Source of the DNA: Acidobacteriota bacterium
GTDB taxonomy: Bacteria > Acidobacteriota > Thermoanaerobaculia > Multivoradales > J023
Length of the DNA stretch: 64,000 nucleotides
Reading direction: 5' to 3'
NCBI GenBank assembly: GCA_029263395.1
Contig: JAJCXO010000010.1
Location: 1 to 64,000 of the forward strand
Shown here: one piece after another, positions 1-8,548 of the stretch
Layout of the letters: each line of letters starts with the position of its first letter
How positions within the stretch are numbered: position 1 is the first letter of the stretch
The notes under the pieces: generated by a model
Database searches by the model: none
What the model was told of the DNA's origin: nothing
What the model saw: the letters and a program-made list of their open reading frames with translations, nothing else
Translations under genes and position numbers: made by a program

Positions 1-1
1 C

Positions 2-85
2 ACCTCGGAGACCGTCGGCATGTCCGCCGAAGCCTTCGAAGGTACCCTCACCGACCTCTACATTCCACGCCGCAAGCCGCGCTGA
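2..85 (+). CDS. C-terminal end of an unidentified protein (5' end outside window)
   Basis: An open frame enters from the left edge and stops at TGA 83-85. The visible tail is 27 residues and includes SAEAFEGTLTDLYIPRRKPR. The basic C-terminus and regular coding character suggest a real gene end, but I do not recognise the family from so short a fragment. No terminator-like hairpin follows directly. Confidence 0.5.
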   Translation, partial: TSETVGMSAEAFEGTLTDLYIPRRKPR

Positions 86-174
86 CGGCGTGTGCTGACT
101 GCACAAGAAGCGCAATGAGCGAGCTGATGACTTTGCGATAGCCACTGGGAGGCTCACGATAGAGCCAGGATCAA

Positions 175-939
175 ATGACAGCGCCGCCGCAACTTCCGAA
201 GACTCCCCAAAACCCCAATAAACGGCCATTTATCGTCGGTTGCTGTGTTCTCGCCCTGGTCCTGAAAGAAGAGAGGAGTCTCAAGCTCTTCTATCGGTAT
301 CTGATATTCCTCAACCGTTTCGCACGTCTTTCAGAGGAAGGTGGCGGGTTGTTCTTCAAGGAACGTTTGGGCGAGCAACTCGCTGCGCAAGCATGGAAGC
401 TGATCGATCGTGAAATGGCAGCCGCATTCGATCGATCTCAACTTCGCGAGGCTCGAAAGTAACTCGAGGAGAGAGAGACCTATGCTCAGTTCGAGCGACG
501 TCTGCAAGCGCCTTGGACTTCGAAACTCTTCGCGCAAGTCCGCGAAGAGTTCAATCAATCGTTAGACGTCGGAATGCGGTGGCAGATCGCGCTCATGCGG
601 ATCTTCTTCAACATCCTTCGCCACGAGACCAACCGCCCCTATGAGCTGTGGTACGCCAAGAGTATCGAGGATTGGAAAGCGACCGCGATGGATAAAGAAT
701 CGCTCGAGGAGATCGAGAGTGCTCTCCAGGAGATCAATACTCTCAAACGAGTAGAAGTCTGGCGCTGGGTAGCCAAAGATTTACCCGGCCAACAGCAGTC
801 CAAGGAGTACGTTGATACAGCCTTGAAAGGGATCAACCAGTTCCTTGTAGACGCCGAAGACTATATTGCCCAGGAGCGTGCGATAGCTCCTACATCGCCA
901 AGTCCGGATAGCGATCCATCAAGCACACAGCGAACTTGA
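175..939 (+). pseudogene. Hypothetical protein gene interrupted by an in-frame TAA
   Basis: Two open stretches lie in the same reading frame, 175-462 and 463-939, separated only by TAA at 460-462. The frame after the stop is open and protein-like immediately (LEERETYAQFERRL), but contains no ATG, GTG or TTG until ATG 574. A second gene starting at 574 would therefore discard about 37 coherent residues. The charged, helix-rich sequence reads smoothly across the stop (REARK-stop-LEERE). ATG 175 has an AGGA-type ribosome site about 7 nt upstream. The restored product would be about 254 residues with a Ser/Pro-rich tail. I do not recognise the family. A nonsense mutation is the simplest reading; stop readthrough or a sequencing error are alternatives. 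Confidence 0.55.
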
Positions 940-1178
940 GATTCTCGACTCTTGATGAGCTCTAAACTCAGGTCACAAGAGGAGTTCCGTACACGGAATC
1001 ACGGCAGCTTCCGACTATACCTCCGGTACAGCGCTAGCTTTGCAGGCTTTAGTCTCGCAGTATTTCGGCTTTGCTTTCATTTCTCACCTCCAATCACATT
1101 TTACCTTCTAGAACAACTCTTCGTCAATCGGAGTCCAACCAGAGCTTCCCTGCAAGGCCACGGGAGTCACGACCAATT

Positions 1179-1661
1179 TCAGTCTTCCGCCTCCGGCGCC
1201 AGCTCGTAGAGGTCGGCGAAGAAGTCGGCGCTGATGCGCTGCCGCTCCCCTTTGGGCTGCAACACCACCCAATCTCCCGCCTGACCGTTGGCGTCTTTGA
1301 CTTCGATGTTGCCATCACGAGTGGTCGTGTCGATGACAAACGGCTCGTCGACCTGAACCGCTCGGATGGTTTCGGTCTTGCGATACTCGTGGGGATTACC
1401 CGTGGGAACATACATCCCCTCGAACTCCTCCACCGCGCAGCCATACACATCGGTGGTGCCAATCACCCGACCGCCGACAAACTCAGGAGCCTGCTGGACC
1501 ATGCCGACAATCGTGTAGTGCGTGCCTGGAAACTCCTGGTTCGATCCCCAGGAGCCCAGCTTGTCGTAGGTTGCGCCCTGCTCCATCAGGAACGCCAGAA
1601 CGGTCGCCTTCTTGCGGTACTCGGGGGCGGCGGTAAGGTCAATCGAGTTGGCGTCGAACAT
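1179..1661 (-). CDS. Small hypothetical protein, PGDYG-like (160 aa)
   Basis: I chose ATG 1661 because GGAG lies 6 nt upstream; a longer TTG start at 1673 would swallow that ribosome site. The product has no signal peptide or membrane segment. It contains repeated Gly/Val-rich strands and AGDWVV, which resembles the 'PGDYG' motif found in small proteins that govern whether a substance or value is passed on. That family assignment is weak. The gene stands alone between the broken ORF at 175-939 and the remnant region at 1.85-2.2 kb. Its role is unknown. Confidence 0.65.
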   Translation of the reverse strand: MFDANSIDLTAAPEYRKKATVLAFLMEQGATYDKLGSWGSNQEFPGTHYTIVGMVQQAPEFVGGRVIGTTDVYGCAVEEFEGMYVPTGNPHEYRKTETIRAVQVDEPFVIDTTTRDGNIEVKDANGQAGDWVVLQPKGERQRISADFFADLYELAPEAED

Positions 1662-1853
1662 AGTTGTCTCCAAGACCTCGTCTTCTCAAGTACCCTGCGA
1701 AGGCCCAATTGCAGAGGCTCAGCTAGGACGAACTGGCTATCTGACGGACGTTACGAACCGCGACAGAGAATACCATCGCGTTTGCCTGCCTGGCCAGAAA
1801 CCTGGCCCTCAAACTTGCGATGGTCAGAGACCGATCATAGAAAAGCAGTACAA

Positions 1854-2217
1854 ATGAGCCAAGACAGCGGCGCCCAGCGACGCCCAAGACAGCGCCGCCA
1901 TCGTCATCGGCACCGGCCACTCCGGCCCCTCTCTCGCCGCCCGCTGCGCCAAGGAGGGTCACGTGGACCCAACAGCACCAGGACTTCTGCAGCCTGAGAG
2001 AGCGGAAACCGCGGCCAAATTCGCTGGGACACTCTCTACAAAACCGGAAATACCAGAGACTTCCGGTGGGATACTCTCGACAAAACCGGAACTACCGGCG
2101 ACTTCCGGTGGGATACCCTCGACAAAACCGGAATTACCGGCGACTTCCGGTGTGATACCGTCGACAAAACCGGAAACACCGGCGACTTCCGGTGGGATAC
2201 AGCGCGTCGGTCCATGA
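1854..2217 (+). pseudogene. N-terminal remnant of an FAD-dependent pyridine-nucleotide oxidoreductase running into a repeat array
   Basis: The frame from 1888 encodes DSAAIVIGTGHSGPSLAARC followed by AKEGH. This is a classic Rossmann dinucleotide-binding start (GxGxSGxxxA) of the dihydrolipoamide/mercuric reductase family. Homology stops at about 1953 and the same frame continues into the 42-bp repeats, ending at TGA 2215-2217. Upstream, the segment CCAAGACAGCG is tandemly duplicated (about 1859-1895), which breaks the frame from the presumed ATG 1854. Removing one copy would give MSQDSAAIVIGTG. The catalytic Cys-pair and NAD domains are absent. Best read as a decayed gene start. The family call rests on about 25 residues. 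Confidence 0.5.
2026..2193 (+). repeat. Four tandem 42-bp repeats, each with a hairpin
   Basis: Four head-to-tail 42-bp units at 2026-2067, 2068-2109, 2110-2151 and 2152-2193, differing at a few positions. Each carries the inverted arms ACCGGAA and TTCCGGT around a TACCGGCGAC-like centre. Because 42 is a multiple of three, the array stays open in several frames; on the plus strand it reads as a 14-residue unit containing STKPELPATSG. It may be an intergenic repeat family and not coding. Confidence 0.85.
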
Positions 2218-2227
2218 TCACCTGGGG

Positions 2228-2453
2228 TCAGGCGAGCTCTGTTTCGACTAGAAAACGCCCCAAGACCGGAATCGTCAGCCGGTCGGCGTCGTCGATCAGC
2301 TCTCGCCGCCGTAACCAACGGCGGGCTTCACGGTCGACCTCTGGCACCTCCTCACGAGCCAACGCGGCGAGAACGTCGCGGGTGCACAGTGGTAACGGCA
2401 ACAAACCAAGATCGTGGCATAACCGCGGAAGTAAGATCAGCGCGACGTCATAC
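2228..2453 (-). other. Start-less, protein-like frame following sngC (possible frameshifted C-terminal extension)
   Basis: After the sngC stop (TGA 2450-2448) the +1 frame is open for about 74 codons to TGA 2230-2228 and is convincingly protein-like, for example RDVLAALAREEVPEVDREA and DDADRLTIPVLGRFLVE. It contains no ATG. The junction is GTA TGA C with GGAG a few bases upstream, reminiscent of the layout of the prfB +1 frameshift. It could be a frameshifted tail of SngC, a small gene translated by reinitiation, or decay. Confidence 0.4.
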
Positions 2454-4667
2454 CAACTCCATCAGCTCACACAACGCCTGATGCGAAGCCTTCGGATCAA
2501 GTTGTGACGAGGCATATTCGGCGTTGAGGAGCTGTTCATCCAAGACCCAATCATATTTTCCAACCTGCTTGTTACCAGCATGACTAGCCAGCACGACCGG
2601 ATCCACGGGCCCCCTCTCGATCAACTCACTAAGAACCCTGCGGGCTTCCTCTGGGCTGACACGATCCAGGGAAAGGGCCGGTCCTTCCCGAGTGACATCC
2701 ATCTGCCGCTCCAAGAGCTGAAGTGCGACTGTGTTCATGATCACATCACCACGACTGAGAAATATGATCGTCTCTTTGCCCGAAGCAATCAGGCGATTCG
2801 TTTCTAGTCCAAGCCTGGCGTAGTTTGCCCTGCCCTCAGTCAACAGCGCCCTGGCACGGTTGTCCAGGTACCGAGGATAATCTCCCCCAGCCCAAACTTC
2901 GCGCATTTTTGTGCGAATCCGATCGTGGATCTGGCCGCCTGGACTGCCGAGAAAGGTCGGGATCTGACCGCCAGGGGAAGGTTCGACGGAAACGCTCTTC
3001 TGTTCTGAGTCCACCGCCACGACTTTCCATCGACGACCAGCAAAAATGATGTGGATTCTCTCCGCAAGCAAATGCTCGAAGGTCAGGCTTCCCAGGGAGC
3101 GTCCCTTGTGCAGCACCTGGTATTCCTCAGGCGTTTGAAAGATGGTGTAGAAGCTGTAGTGATTCACGATCCGCTCACCTTTCACGCCAGGAAGCAGAGT
3201 CCCATCCTCCGACTGCATCAGCAGGTCGTTGGCACCCATAACTCGTAGCAAACGAACGAATTGGTTCAGCGACACGACTCCAAAGGGTCCAGACTCCGAT
3301 AGCGCACGCCAAGCATCCTGGGCAGTGACTCCCCCATGCTCCGCGGTCAGGGAAAGGATCTGCTGGACCAGCGCCGAAAGATGGAGTGCACCCTCCGTCA
3401 GCGGTTCGCACCAGCGCTCGATGAGCAACTCGGCCATGGCAATCGCTTGAACGAGATCTATCCGCAGACCATCTAGTGTATGGCTACGGGCCGTGATCTG
3501 CGGCGCAGAGATGTACACCCTGAGTACTGCAGGCTCGTCACGTCGGCCAGAACGCCCCAGTCGCTGCCGAAGGCTGGAAACCGAGAATGGAGCACCGATC
3601 TGGCCGATGCTGACCACCCGACCAATGTCGATCCCGAGTTCGAGCGTCGATGTGCATATTGCAGTGGTGGGGACCGACGGATCCTTGAGCCGCTCCTCGA
3701 CGTCCTCTCTCAGATCACGAGAAAGGTTGCCGTGATGCGGAAAGAACTCATTGGGCAGGCGCTCGCTCTTTGAGCGCCGCCGCAGAAGATCCGCGTATTG
3801 CTCAACTTTGCTACGGCTGTTGGCGAAGACCAGATGATCTTGGCCCCGCAGCGTCTCGAAAACGTGATCGGCAATTGCATCAACATCACTCGGATCGCCG
3901 GTCGGCTGGATGGGGCCGCCGCCGGGCGGCTCGGCTGGCACCAAATAGCCTCGGATCTGGAGTCGAAGCTCCTGCCCTTGATCGCTCGATTCGATGGTTT
4001 CGACCGACTTCTCAGGTGGCCGCCTGCCTCCAGGGCGAAGAAACGCTGCCGCCAGAGACAAGTCCCCGAGTGTGGCGCTGAGACCTACACGGGGAATCCG
4101 GCGGCGGGTTCGTAGCTCGATCCTATGGAGTAGCGACTGAAGCTGGCGTCCACGGTCGGTTCCGATGAAAGCATGGAGCTCGTCGATCACCACCCAGTCG
4201 AGAGATGCAAAAAAGCGCCCCATCTGGTGTCCACGGATGACGAACAAAGCTTCGAGTGATTCTGGGGTTATCAAGAGAACCCCCGACGGTTTTTTCAAAA
4301 CCTTGCGCTTGCGGCTCGAAGGAACATCCCCATGCCAGCGATGCACAGGAAGCTCCAGATTCTTGCAGAGGTCCAGCAGGCGCCGGTACTGGTCGTTGAT
4401 GAGAGCCTTCAAGGGGCTGATATAAAGAGCCCGTATACCACTCTTTTGTTTCTCACTGACCAGGGCTGAACAGATCGGAAGAAAGGCCGCTTCGGTTTTA
4501 CCCGATGCAGTCGCCGCGGCAATGATCAAATCGGATCGAGTGCCGAGAAGACTCCGAATGGCATCCTCTTGCAGATCCCGGAGCTCAGTCCACCCAGCAT
4601 CCGCAATCCACCATTTGACCCGATCGTCGAGCAGGTCGAATGCCGCCGATCGTGAGTCTCCAGTCAA
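2448..4667 (-). CDS. sngC: SngC-like DEAD/DEAH-box (Lhr-type) helicase of a Shango defence operon
   Basis: A 739-residue superfamily 2 helicase. Visible motifs in order are ATASGKT (motif I, near residue 54), DELHAF (a DEAH variant, motif II, near 160), SATLGD (motif III), CTSTLELGIDIG (motif V) and QRLGRSGRR (motif VI). The C-terminal half is specific to Lhr-type proteins. It is the third gene of a minus-strand operon after the TerB and ATPase genes, an arrangement known from the Shango anti-phage system. The start is TTG 4667, with GAGG about 10 nt upstream, just beyond the stop of sngB. The 3' end is odd: the +1 frame remains coding-like after its stop (2228-2453). The likely role is nucleic-acid translocation or unwinding during defence. 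Confidence 0.85.
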   Translation of the reverse strand: MTGDSRSAAFDLLDDRVKWWIADAGWTELRDLQEDAIRSLLGTRSDLIIAAATASGKTEAAFLPICSALVSEKQKSGIRALYISPLKALINDQYRRLLDLCKNLELPVHRWHGDVPSSRKRKVLKKPSGVLLITPESLEALFVIRGHQMGRFFASLDWVVIDELHAFIGTDRGRQLQSLLHRIELRTRRRIPRVGLSATLGDLSLAAAFLRPGGRRPPEKSVETIESSDQGQELRLQIRGYLVPAEPPGGGPIQPTGDPSDVDAIADHVFETLRGQDHLVFANSRSKVEQYADLLRRRSKSERLPNEFFPHHGNLSRDLREDVEERLKDPSVPTTAICTSTLELGIDIGRVVSIGQIGAPFSVSSLRQRLGRSGRRDEPAVLRVYISAPQITARSHTLDGLRIDLVQAIAMAELLIERWCEPLTEGALHLSALVQQILSLTAEHGGVTAQDAWRALSESGPFGVVSLNQFVRLLRVMGANDLLMQSEDGTLLPGVKGERIVNHYSFYTIFQTPEEYQVLHKGRSLGSLTFEHLLAERIHIIFAGRRWKVVAVDSEQKSVSVEPSPGGQIPTFLGSPGGQIHDRIRTKMREVWAGGDYPRYLDNRARALLTEGRANYARLGLETNRLIASGKETIIFLSRGDVIMNTVALQLLERQMDVTREGPALSLDRVSPEEARRVLSELIERGPVDPVVLASHAGNKQVGKYDWVLDEQLLNAEYASSQLDPKASHQALCELMELV

Positions 4668-4678
4668 GGTTGGTCACC

Positions 4679-6106
4679 TCAGAGCCGGAAAGAGGCCAGA
4701 TCGTCATCAGCTCGCGCGGGACTGTCGCTGCCATCCTCGTTTGGCGAAGCGGCAACAGGCTCCAGGACGTCCGAGGTCGACGCCGGGCTTTGAGGCGTTT
4801 CCTGGTTCTCGACGTCTTCTGGGAGGGGTGCAAAATCCGGGTTGCCTTCTTCCTCGACCCGGACGTTCGGCAACAGTTCCTGCCAATGGATACCAGGATT
4901 TTGTTCGAGAACCGCCAGCAAACTGAGGAATTCTTTGATCGTATTTCTGGGAGTTCTAAAGTACCGATCCCCGATCCGCTTGGAGCAGTGCTCCATGAAC
5001 GCACTGAGGCCTTCGTCAGGCATCAAATGTTGGTGCGGATCACCACTTGCATAAACGTTCCTCAACTTGCCGAGCAGCACAAAAATATCTTCGGGCATCA
5101 GATTGGGAAGCCTCAGAACCGGGCCGCTCAAATCGACAAGTTCATCGCTTGCGAAGGAATTCTCCGCGAGCCGCGACTGAAGCGCTTGATAGCTGTAGAG
5201 ACCGCGGCGGGTATCCGTCAAAAACTCAGGGGTGCCGCCAAAAACAAATCCGAGACCTTCCGCCGACCCCTGGAGACAGTCGTTCAAGATTCGCAAGATC
5301 TGCTCGAAATTCGAATCGCGCGCGCGTTTGTTCGATAACTTGTAAAGGTTGATCAACTCGTCGAGATAAACAAACAAACCACCGTAACCGGCCAATCGGA
5401 TGAACCGCGCCATCAGCTTCAGCTGGTCATAGACGTTGTGGTCGTCGACAATGGTGCGCACTCCCAGGGCCTTGCGAGCATCCGTCCGGGTTGCGAACTC
5501 GCCGCGCAACCATCGAATGGCTTGGGCCTGAAGTTGGCTGTCGCCGGAGTCGTGGGCTTGCCAGTAGGCCCCAATGACGTGGGCAAAGTCGTAACCTCCA
5601 ACCATTTCGGAGAGTGCCTCCAACCGTTCTCGGATGACCACCGGCGTCTCGACACCCCTGGTTCTTGCGTCACCTAAAGCCGAGCTGACGAACCGCTCCA
5701 CGACCGCTGACAGCGCATCACCGTCCGGCCTGGATCGAGTCGCCATGTTGCGCATGAGCTCCGCATACAGCAAGCGAGCTTGCCCGCCAGTCGAAAAGAG
5801 CCTGCGATCCGGAGCCATATCGGCATGCACCGTCACGAGCTTCTTCTGCAGGCCGACGGCCCGTACCAGGCTGAGAAAAAAGGTTTTCCCGGAGCCGAAC
5901 GGGCCGATGACGAAGCGGACCGCCGAGCCGGCGTCAGCGACCCGATCGATATCGCGCACCAAGGCCTCGAGTTCCTGATGCCGACCGACCTGGATGTGGC
6001 GATGGCCTCGGCGCGGAACAACGCCTGCCCGAAGACTCTGAATGATGGCGTCACGATCCCGTGGCCGTATGGTCGTTCCGGTCTTCGTAGGGGCATCTGG
6101 CTTCAT
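4679..6106 (-). CDS. sngB: SngB-like P-loop ATPase (BREX-type ATP-binding domain, DUF2791 family)
   Basis: A 475-residue protein with Walker A GPFGSGKTFFL (about residues 45-55), a Walker B-like region FVYLDELINLY, and a GTPEFL segment (sensor-like), as in DUF2791/BREX-system ATP-binding proteins. The C-terminal about 60 residues are acidic and Pro-rich. I prefer ATG 6106, which has GGGAGAGG 5 nt upstream. ATG 6124, overlapping the sngA stop as ATGA, would add MKGEVH. It sits between the TerB-domain gene and the helicase gene, as in Shango. It probably couples ATP hydrolysis to assembly or loading of the helicase; that coupling is inference. Confidence 0.85.
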   Translation of the reverse strand: MKPDAPTKTGTTIRPRDRDAIIQSLRAGVVPRRGHRHIQVGRHQELEALVRDIDRVADAGSAVRFVIGPFGSGKTFFLSLVRAVGLQKKLVTVHADMAPDRRLFSTGGQARLLYAELMRNMATRSRPDGDALSAVVERFVSSALGDARTRGVETPVVIRERLEALSEMVGGYDFAHVIGAYWQAHDSGDSQLQAQAIRWLRGEFATRTDARKALGVRTIVDDHNVYDQLKLMARFIRLAGYGGLFVYLDELINLYKLSNKRARDSNFEQILRILNDCLQGSAEGLGFVFGGTPEFLTDTRRGLYSYQALQSRLAENSFASDELVDLSGPVLRLPNLMPEDIFVLLGKLRNVYASGDPHQHLMPDEGLSAFMEHCSKRIGDRYFRTPRNTIKEFLSLLAVLEQNPGIHWQELLPNVRVEEEGNPDFAPLPEDVENQETPQSPASTSDVLEPVAASPNEDGSDSPARADDDLASFRL

Positions 6107-6120
6107 GTGAACCTCTCCCT

Positions 6121-8409
6121 TCATGCGAGCATCTCTTGGACGACAGCCGAGCTGATTTCCAGCGGATCATGTCCTTCGATTGCAGGATCTTCGCACAGCT
6201 CGAAGGCGGCATCGTTCAGCAAGTCGAGCGCACCGTCCGGCATCACTCCGATCTGATCTGCCAAGCTCTCATAGTCGGCCCGCGACCACGAAGGCCGTCG
6301 CGCCAGTTTCCTGAGCAGTGCCGAATGCGGGCCGTCCAGCCCCTCGATGAGGGTGGCTCCGCTCTCCGCGGTAACGGGTGTTGCTGTGGACAGCGACTCC
6401 TCGTCTTCGTCGATGAAGATACCAGCCAGGGTCGCCGCCGCTTGTTCAGACTCTTTCAGTTTGGCAGCGATAATCGCCGGATCCAGCCGGACCATCCGTT
6501 TGGGCTCGGTCGCGGCCCCTTGACTCTTTGGCAGGGAATAGCCGGAATGCTCACCCCGGGTGTCGGGCACCACAGTCACTGGCCCGGCATTGCCCGAGGC
6601 CTGGTGGGTATGGAGCCATTCGTGCACACTCCCTGGGTCCAAGTCGAGGAGCCGGAACATCTGAGTCAGCACCTTGACCTCCTCAGGTTCAATGCGACCG
6701 TCTGCACAGGCTACGGAAACCAATAGCTCGCCGATGGCTCTGCGCTGGGCTGAGTCGAGCCGCTCGAGGCGCTTCTTACCTCCGAGTCTCTCTGGCGGAT
6801 TGGCGAGCAGCCATTCGAGATATGCACCAAGTCGCTGGATCTCCGCCGGTTGGAGATCGAGGCCCGCCGCAAGATGATCTCTCAGATGCCTCTTTTCGTC
6901 CAAACCCACCTCTCCATCTGCCGCCGACACCATCGCCGCGAGATGCATCAAGACGACGGTGGCCGAATATTCAGCAGACGGGTTGCCACTGTCGATTTCT
7001 TGCAGACGAAATACTGCAACCTGTCCGTGTTTTTCTGGCTTCTTGCCGCAAAAACGTACGTCAGGCTCGAAGCCAAAGCCGGCATGTCCCAACAGATGGG
7101 CAGCCTGGACAGCCTGTTTCTTGGTTAGTTTATCGGTTCCCGAATCGAACCATTGCCCGAGAACCACTTCGCTTGCCAAGAGCGCAATAGACTGATCGCC
7201 GATCTTCTCCTGGAGACTGCGCCGGAGGTTAGAGAACTCCTCTGGAGCATGCGTCGCTAGCAGCTCGGGCGGCAGCAACGCCGCCGCAGGCAACGTCCCA
7301 CGCCCGTCCGGATTACGACCTAGCCAACGGCTGTACCCGTCCAAAGCATCGTCACTGCGCGTGGCCAGATCATGTAACTTACGGCGCGGTCCCACCAAAC
7401 GGGTGACATCTGGATACTGGGTGTCGATCTCTAGCGAGCCCAAGAACGAGGGGCTCGCCGGCCGATAATGCGCCGACACGTTCCGCTTACAAGGCTTCAG
7501 AGTCAGCCCCTCGCCATGTTTGTCGCGGTATAGAATCCGAAAGAGTTCGTCGAACTCTTCTCGGCACCGTGAGGCTGGAGTTCGCAAACTGATATTCATA
7601 TCGCGCCGCACCCACGCCAGGGCCCATTCGCCAGGTAAGGGTGACCCGTTCGCTGCCATTTGGCCGACACCCAATCTGAGGGTTAGGGGCAGGTCGCCGT
7701 TCGGCAGCTCTGCCGGAGGCTCCAGACCTGGCTCCCAACTACCTGATCGGAGCTGTAGGAACTCCAAGAATCGCGTGGCGTAACCGTAGAACGAGGCATT
7801 CGTGCCGTAGATCTTCAGCAATCGCTGGACTTCAGAGGTGAGCGCGGGCAATTCTTCGCGAGCTGAGGCCAGACTCTCCGTATCGTGCAGCGCCCGCCGC
7901 TCGAGCCCATAAAAGTAGAGGAACACGTAGCCGATGTAGGCCCCGGCGGCTGACTTGCCGCTCGCCAGCCAGATTAGATAAGCCGAGCGGCAACGCGCTG
8001 GCATCGAGGCATAGGCTGGCGAATAGGACATACCCTCGCCGCTGTGATCCGGGTTGGCAGGGTTGCGGGGCAGCTTGGGATCGATAAGCGCCGGCTCGAG
8101 CCCCCGCCACTCCGCAACGCTCGGAAGACTAGCCCCGACGTAGATCGAGCCATCGCTGATCGCCAGATTACCGATCTCCACCTCTTGGCCTGGCGGCTGC
8201 CAACAGGCACCGCTATTGGAAAGTGGCCCTTTCAAGGGCTCTTGACCACCGATCGAGAAAGTCAGCCGAATCCCAACATCGTGCTCGGCCCCGTCGGCTG
8301 AGCTGTCGAATAGATGCTGGCTAGGCGTGCTGGATCGTTCGTTTTCACTGGCCGCCTTGGCAACGGCTACCACGACCACCAGGATGATTATTAGAACGAA
8401 GAACTCCAT
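6121..8409 (-). CDS. sngA: SngA-like TerB_N-TerB-TerB_C protein, membrane anchored
   Basis: A 762-residue protein, first gene of the operon. Residues 2-20 (FFVLIIILVVVVAVAKA) form an N-terminal membrane segment. Residues about 60-270 match TerB_N (SIYVGA, IGYVFLYFYGLERR). Residues about 480-610 form a TerB-like helical domain (AAMVSAADGEVGLDEKRHL, SVACADGRIEPEEV) with paired acidic, possibly metal-binding motifs. The C-terminal part resembles TerB_C. GGAGG lies 8 nt before ATG 8409. TerB proteins of this architecture are thought to sense or scaffold stress and phage responses at the membrane. Together with the downstream ATPase and helicase it defines a Shango-type locus. Confidence 0.85.
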   Translation of the reverse strand: MEFFVLIIILVVVVAVAKAASENERSSTPSQHLFDSSADGAEHDVGIRLTFSIGGQEPLKGPLSNSGACWQPPGQEVEIGNLAISDGSIYVGASLPSVAEWRGLEPALIDPKLPRNPANPDHSGEGMSYSPAYASMPARCRSAYLIWLASGKSAAGAYIGYVFLYFYGLERRALHDTESLASAREELPALTSEVQRLLKIYGTNASFYGYATRFLEFLQLRSGSWEPGLEPPAELPNGDLPLTLRLGVGQMAANGSPLPGEWALAWVRRDMNISLRTPASRCREEFDELFRILYRDKHGEGLTLKPCKRNVSAHYRPASPSFLGSLEIDTQYPDVTRLVGPRRKLHDLATRSDDALDGYSRWLGRNPDGRGTLPAAALLPPELLATHAPEEFSNLRRSLQEKIGDQSIALLASEVVLGQWFDSGTDKLTKKQAVQAAHLLGHAGFGFEPDVRFCGKKPEKHGQVAVFRLQEIDSGNPSAEYSATVVLMHLAAMVSAADGEVGLDEKRHLRDHLAAGLDLQPAEIQRLGAYLEWLLANPPERLGGKKRLERLDSAQRRAIGELLVSVACADGRIEPEEVKVLTQMFRLLDLDPGSVHEWLHTHQASGNAGPVTVVPDTRGEHSGYSLPKSQGAATEPKRMVRLDPAIIAAKLKESEQAAATLAGIFIDEDEESLSTATPVTAESGATLIEGLDGPHSALLRKLARRPSWSRADYESLADQIGVMPDGALDLLNDAAFELCEDPAIEGHDPLEISSAVVQEMLA

Positions 8410-8503
8410 CCCCTATGCCTCCACGAACTTCAATTCAACCTGCTCAACCGGATATTGGCCTTCCGACCTTCTACATCGCAGGTGGCGACTGACTACAAAA
8501 CAA

Positions 8504-8532
8504 TTGATAGTCTTCAGTATTGCATGAATTAT
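8504..8532 (+). promoter_or_regulatory. Weak sigma-70-like promoter candidate upstream of the nuclease-helicase gene
   Basis: TTGATA at 8504-8509 and AATTAT at 8527-8532 are separated by 17 bp in the AT-rich divergent gap between sngA and the nuclease-helicase. The predicted transcription start would lie very close to the GGGAGG ribosome site at 8535-8540, which weakens the call. Confidence 0.3.
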
Positions 8533-8548
8533 ATGGGAGGTTTGAGTC

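Noticed and set aside
1071-1997. Plus-strand 308-residue ORF
   Set aside because: It is antisense to the 1179-1661 gene, has Arg/His-rich low-quality composition, and its end is frame-shifted over the oxidoreductase remnant.
5300-5320. TTCGAATC resembling a tRNA T-loop
   Set aside because: It lies inside the conserved ATPase coding sequence and no acceptor or anticodon stems can be drawn.
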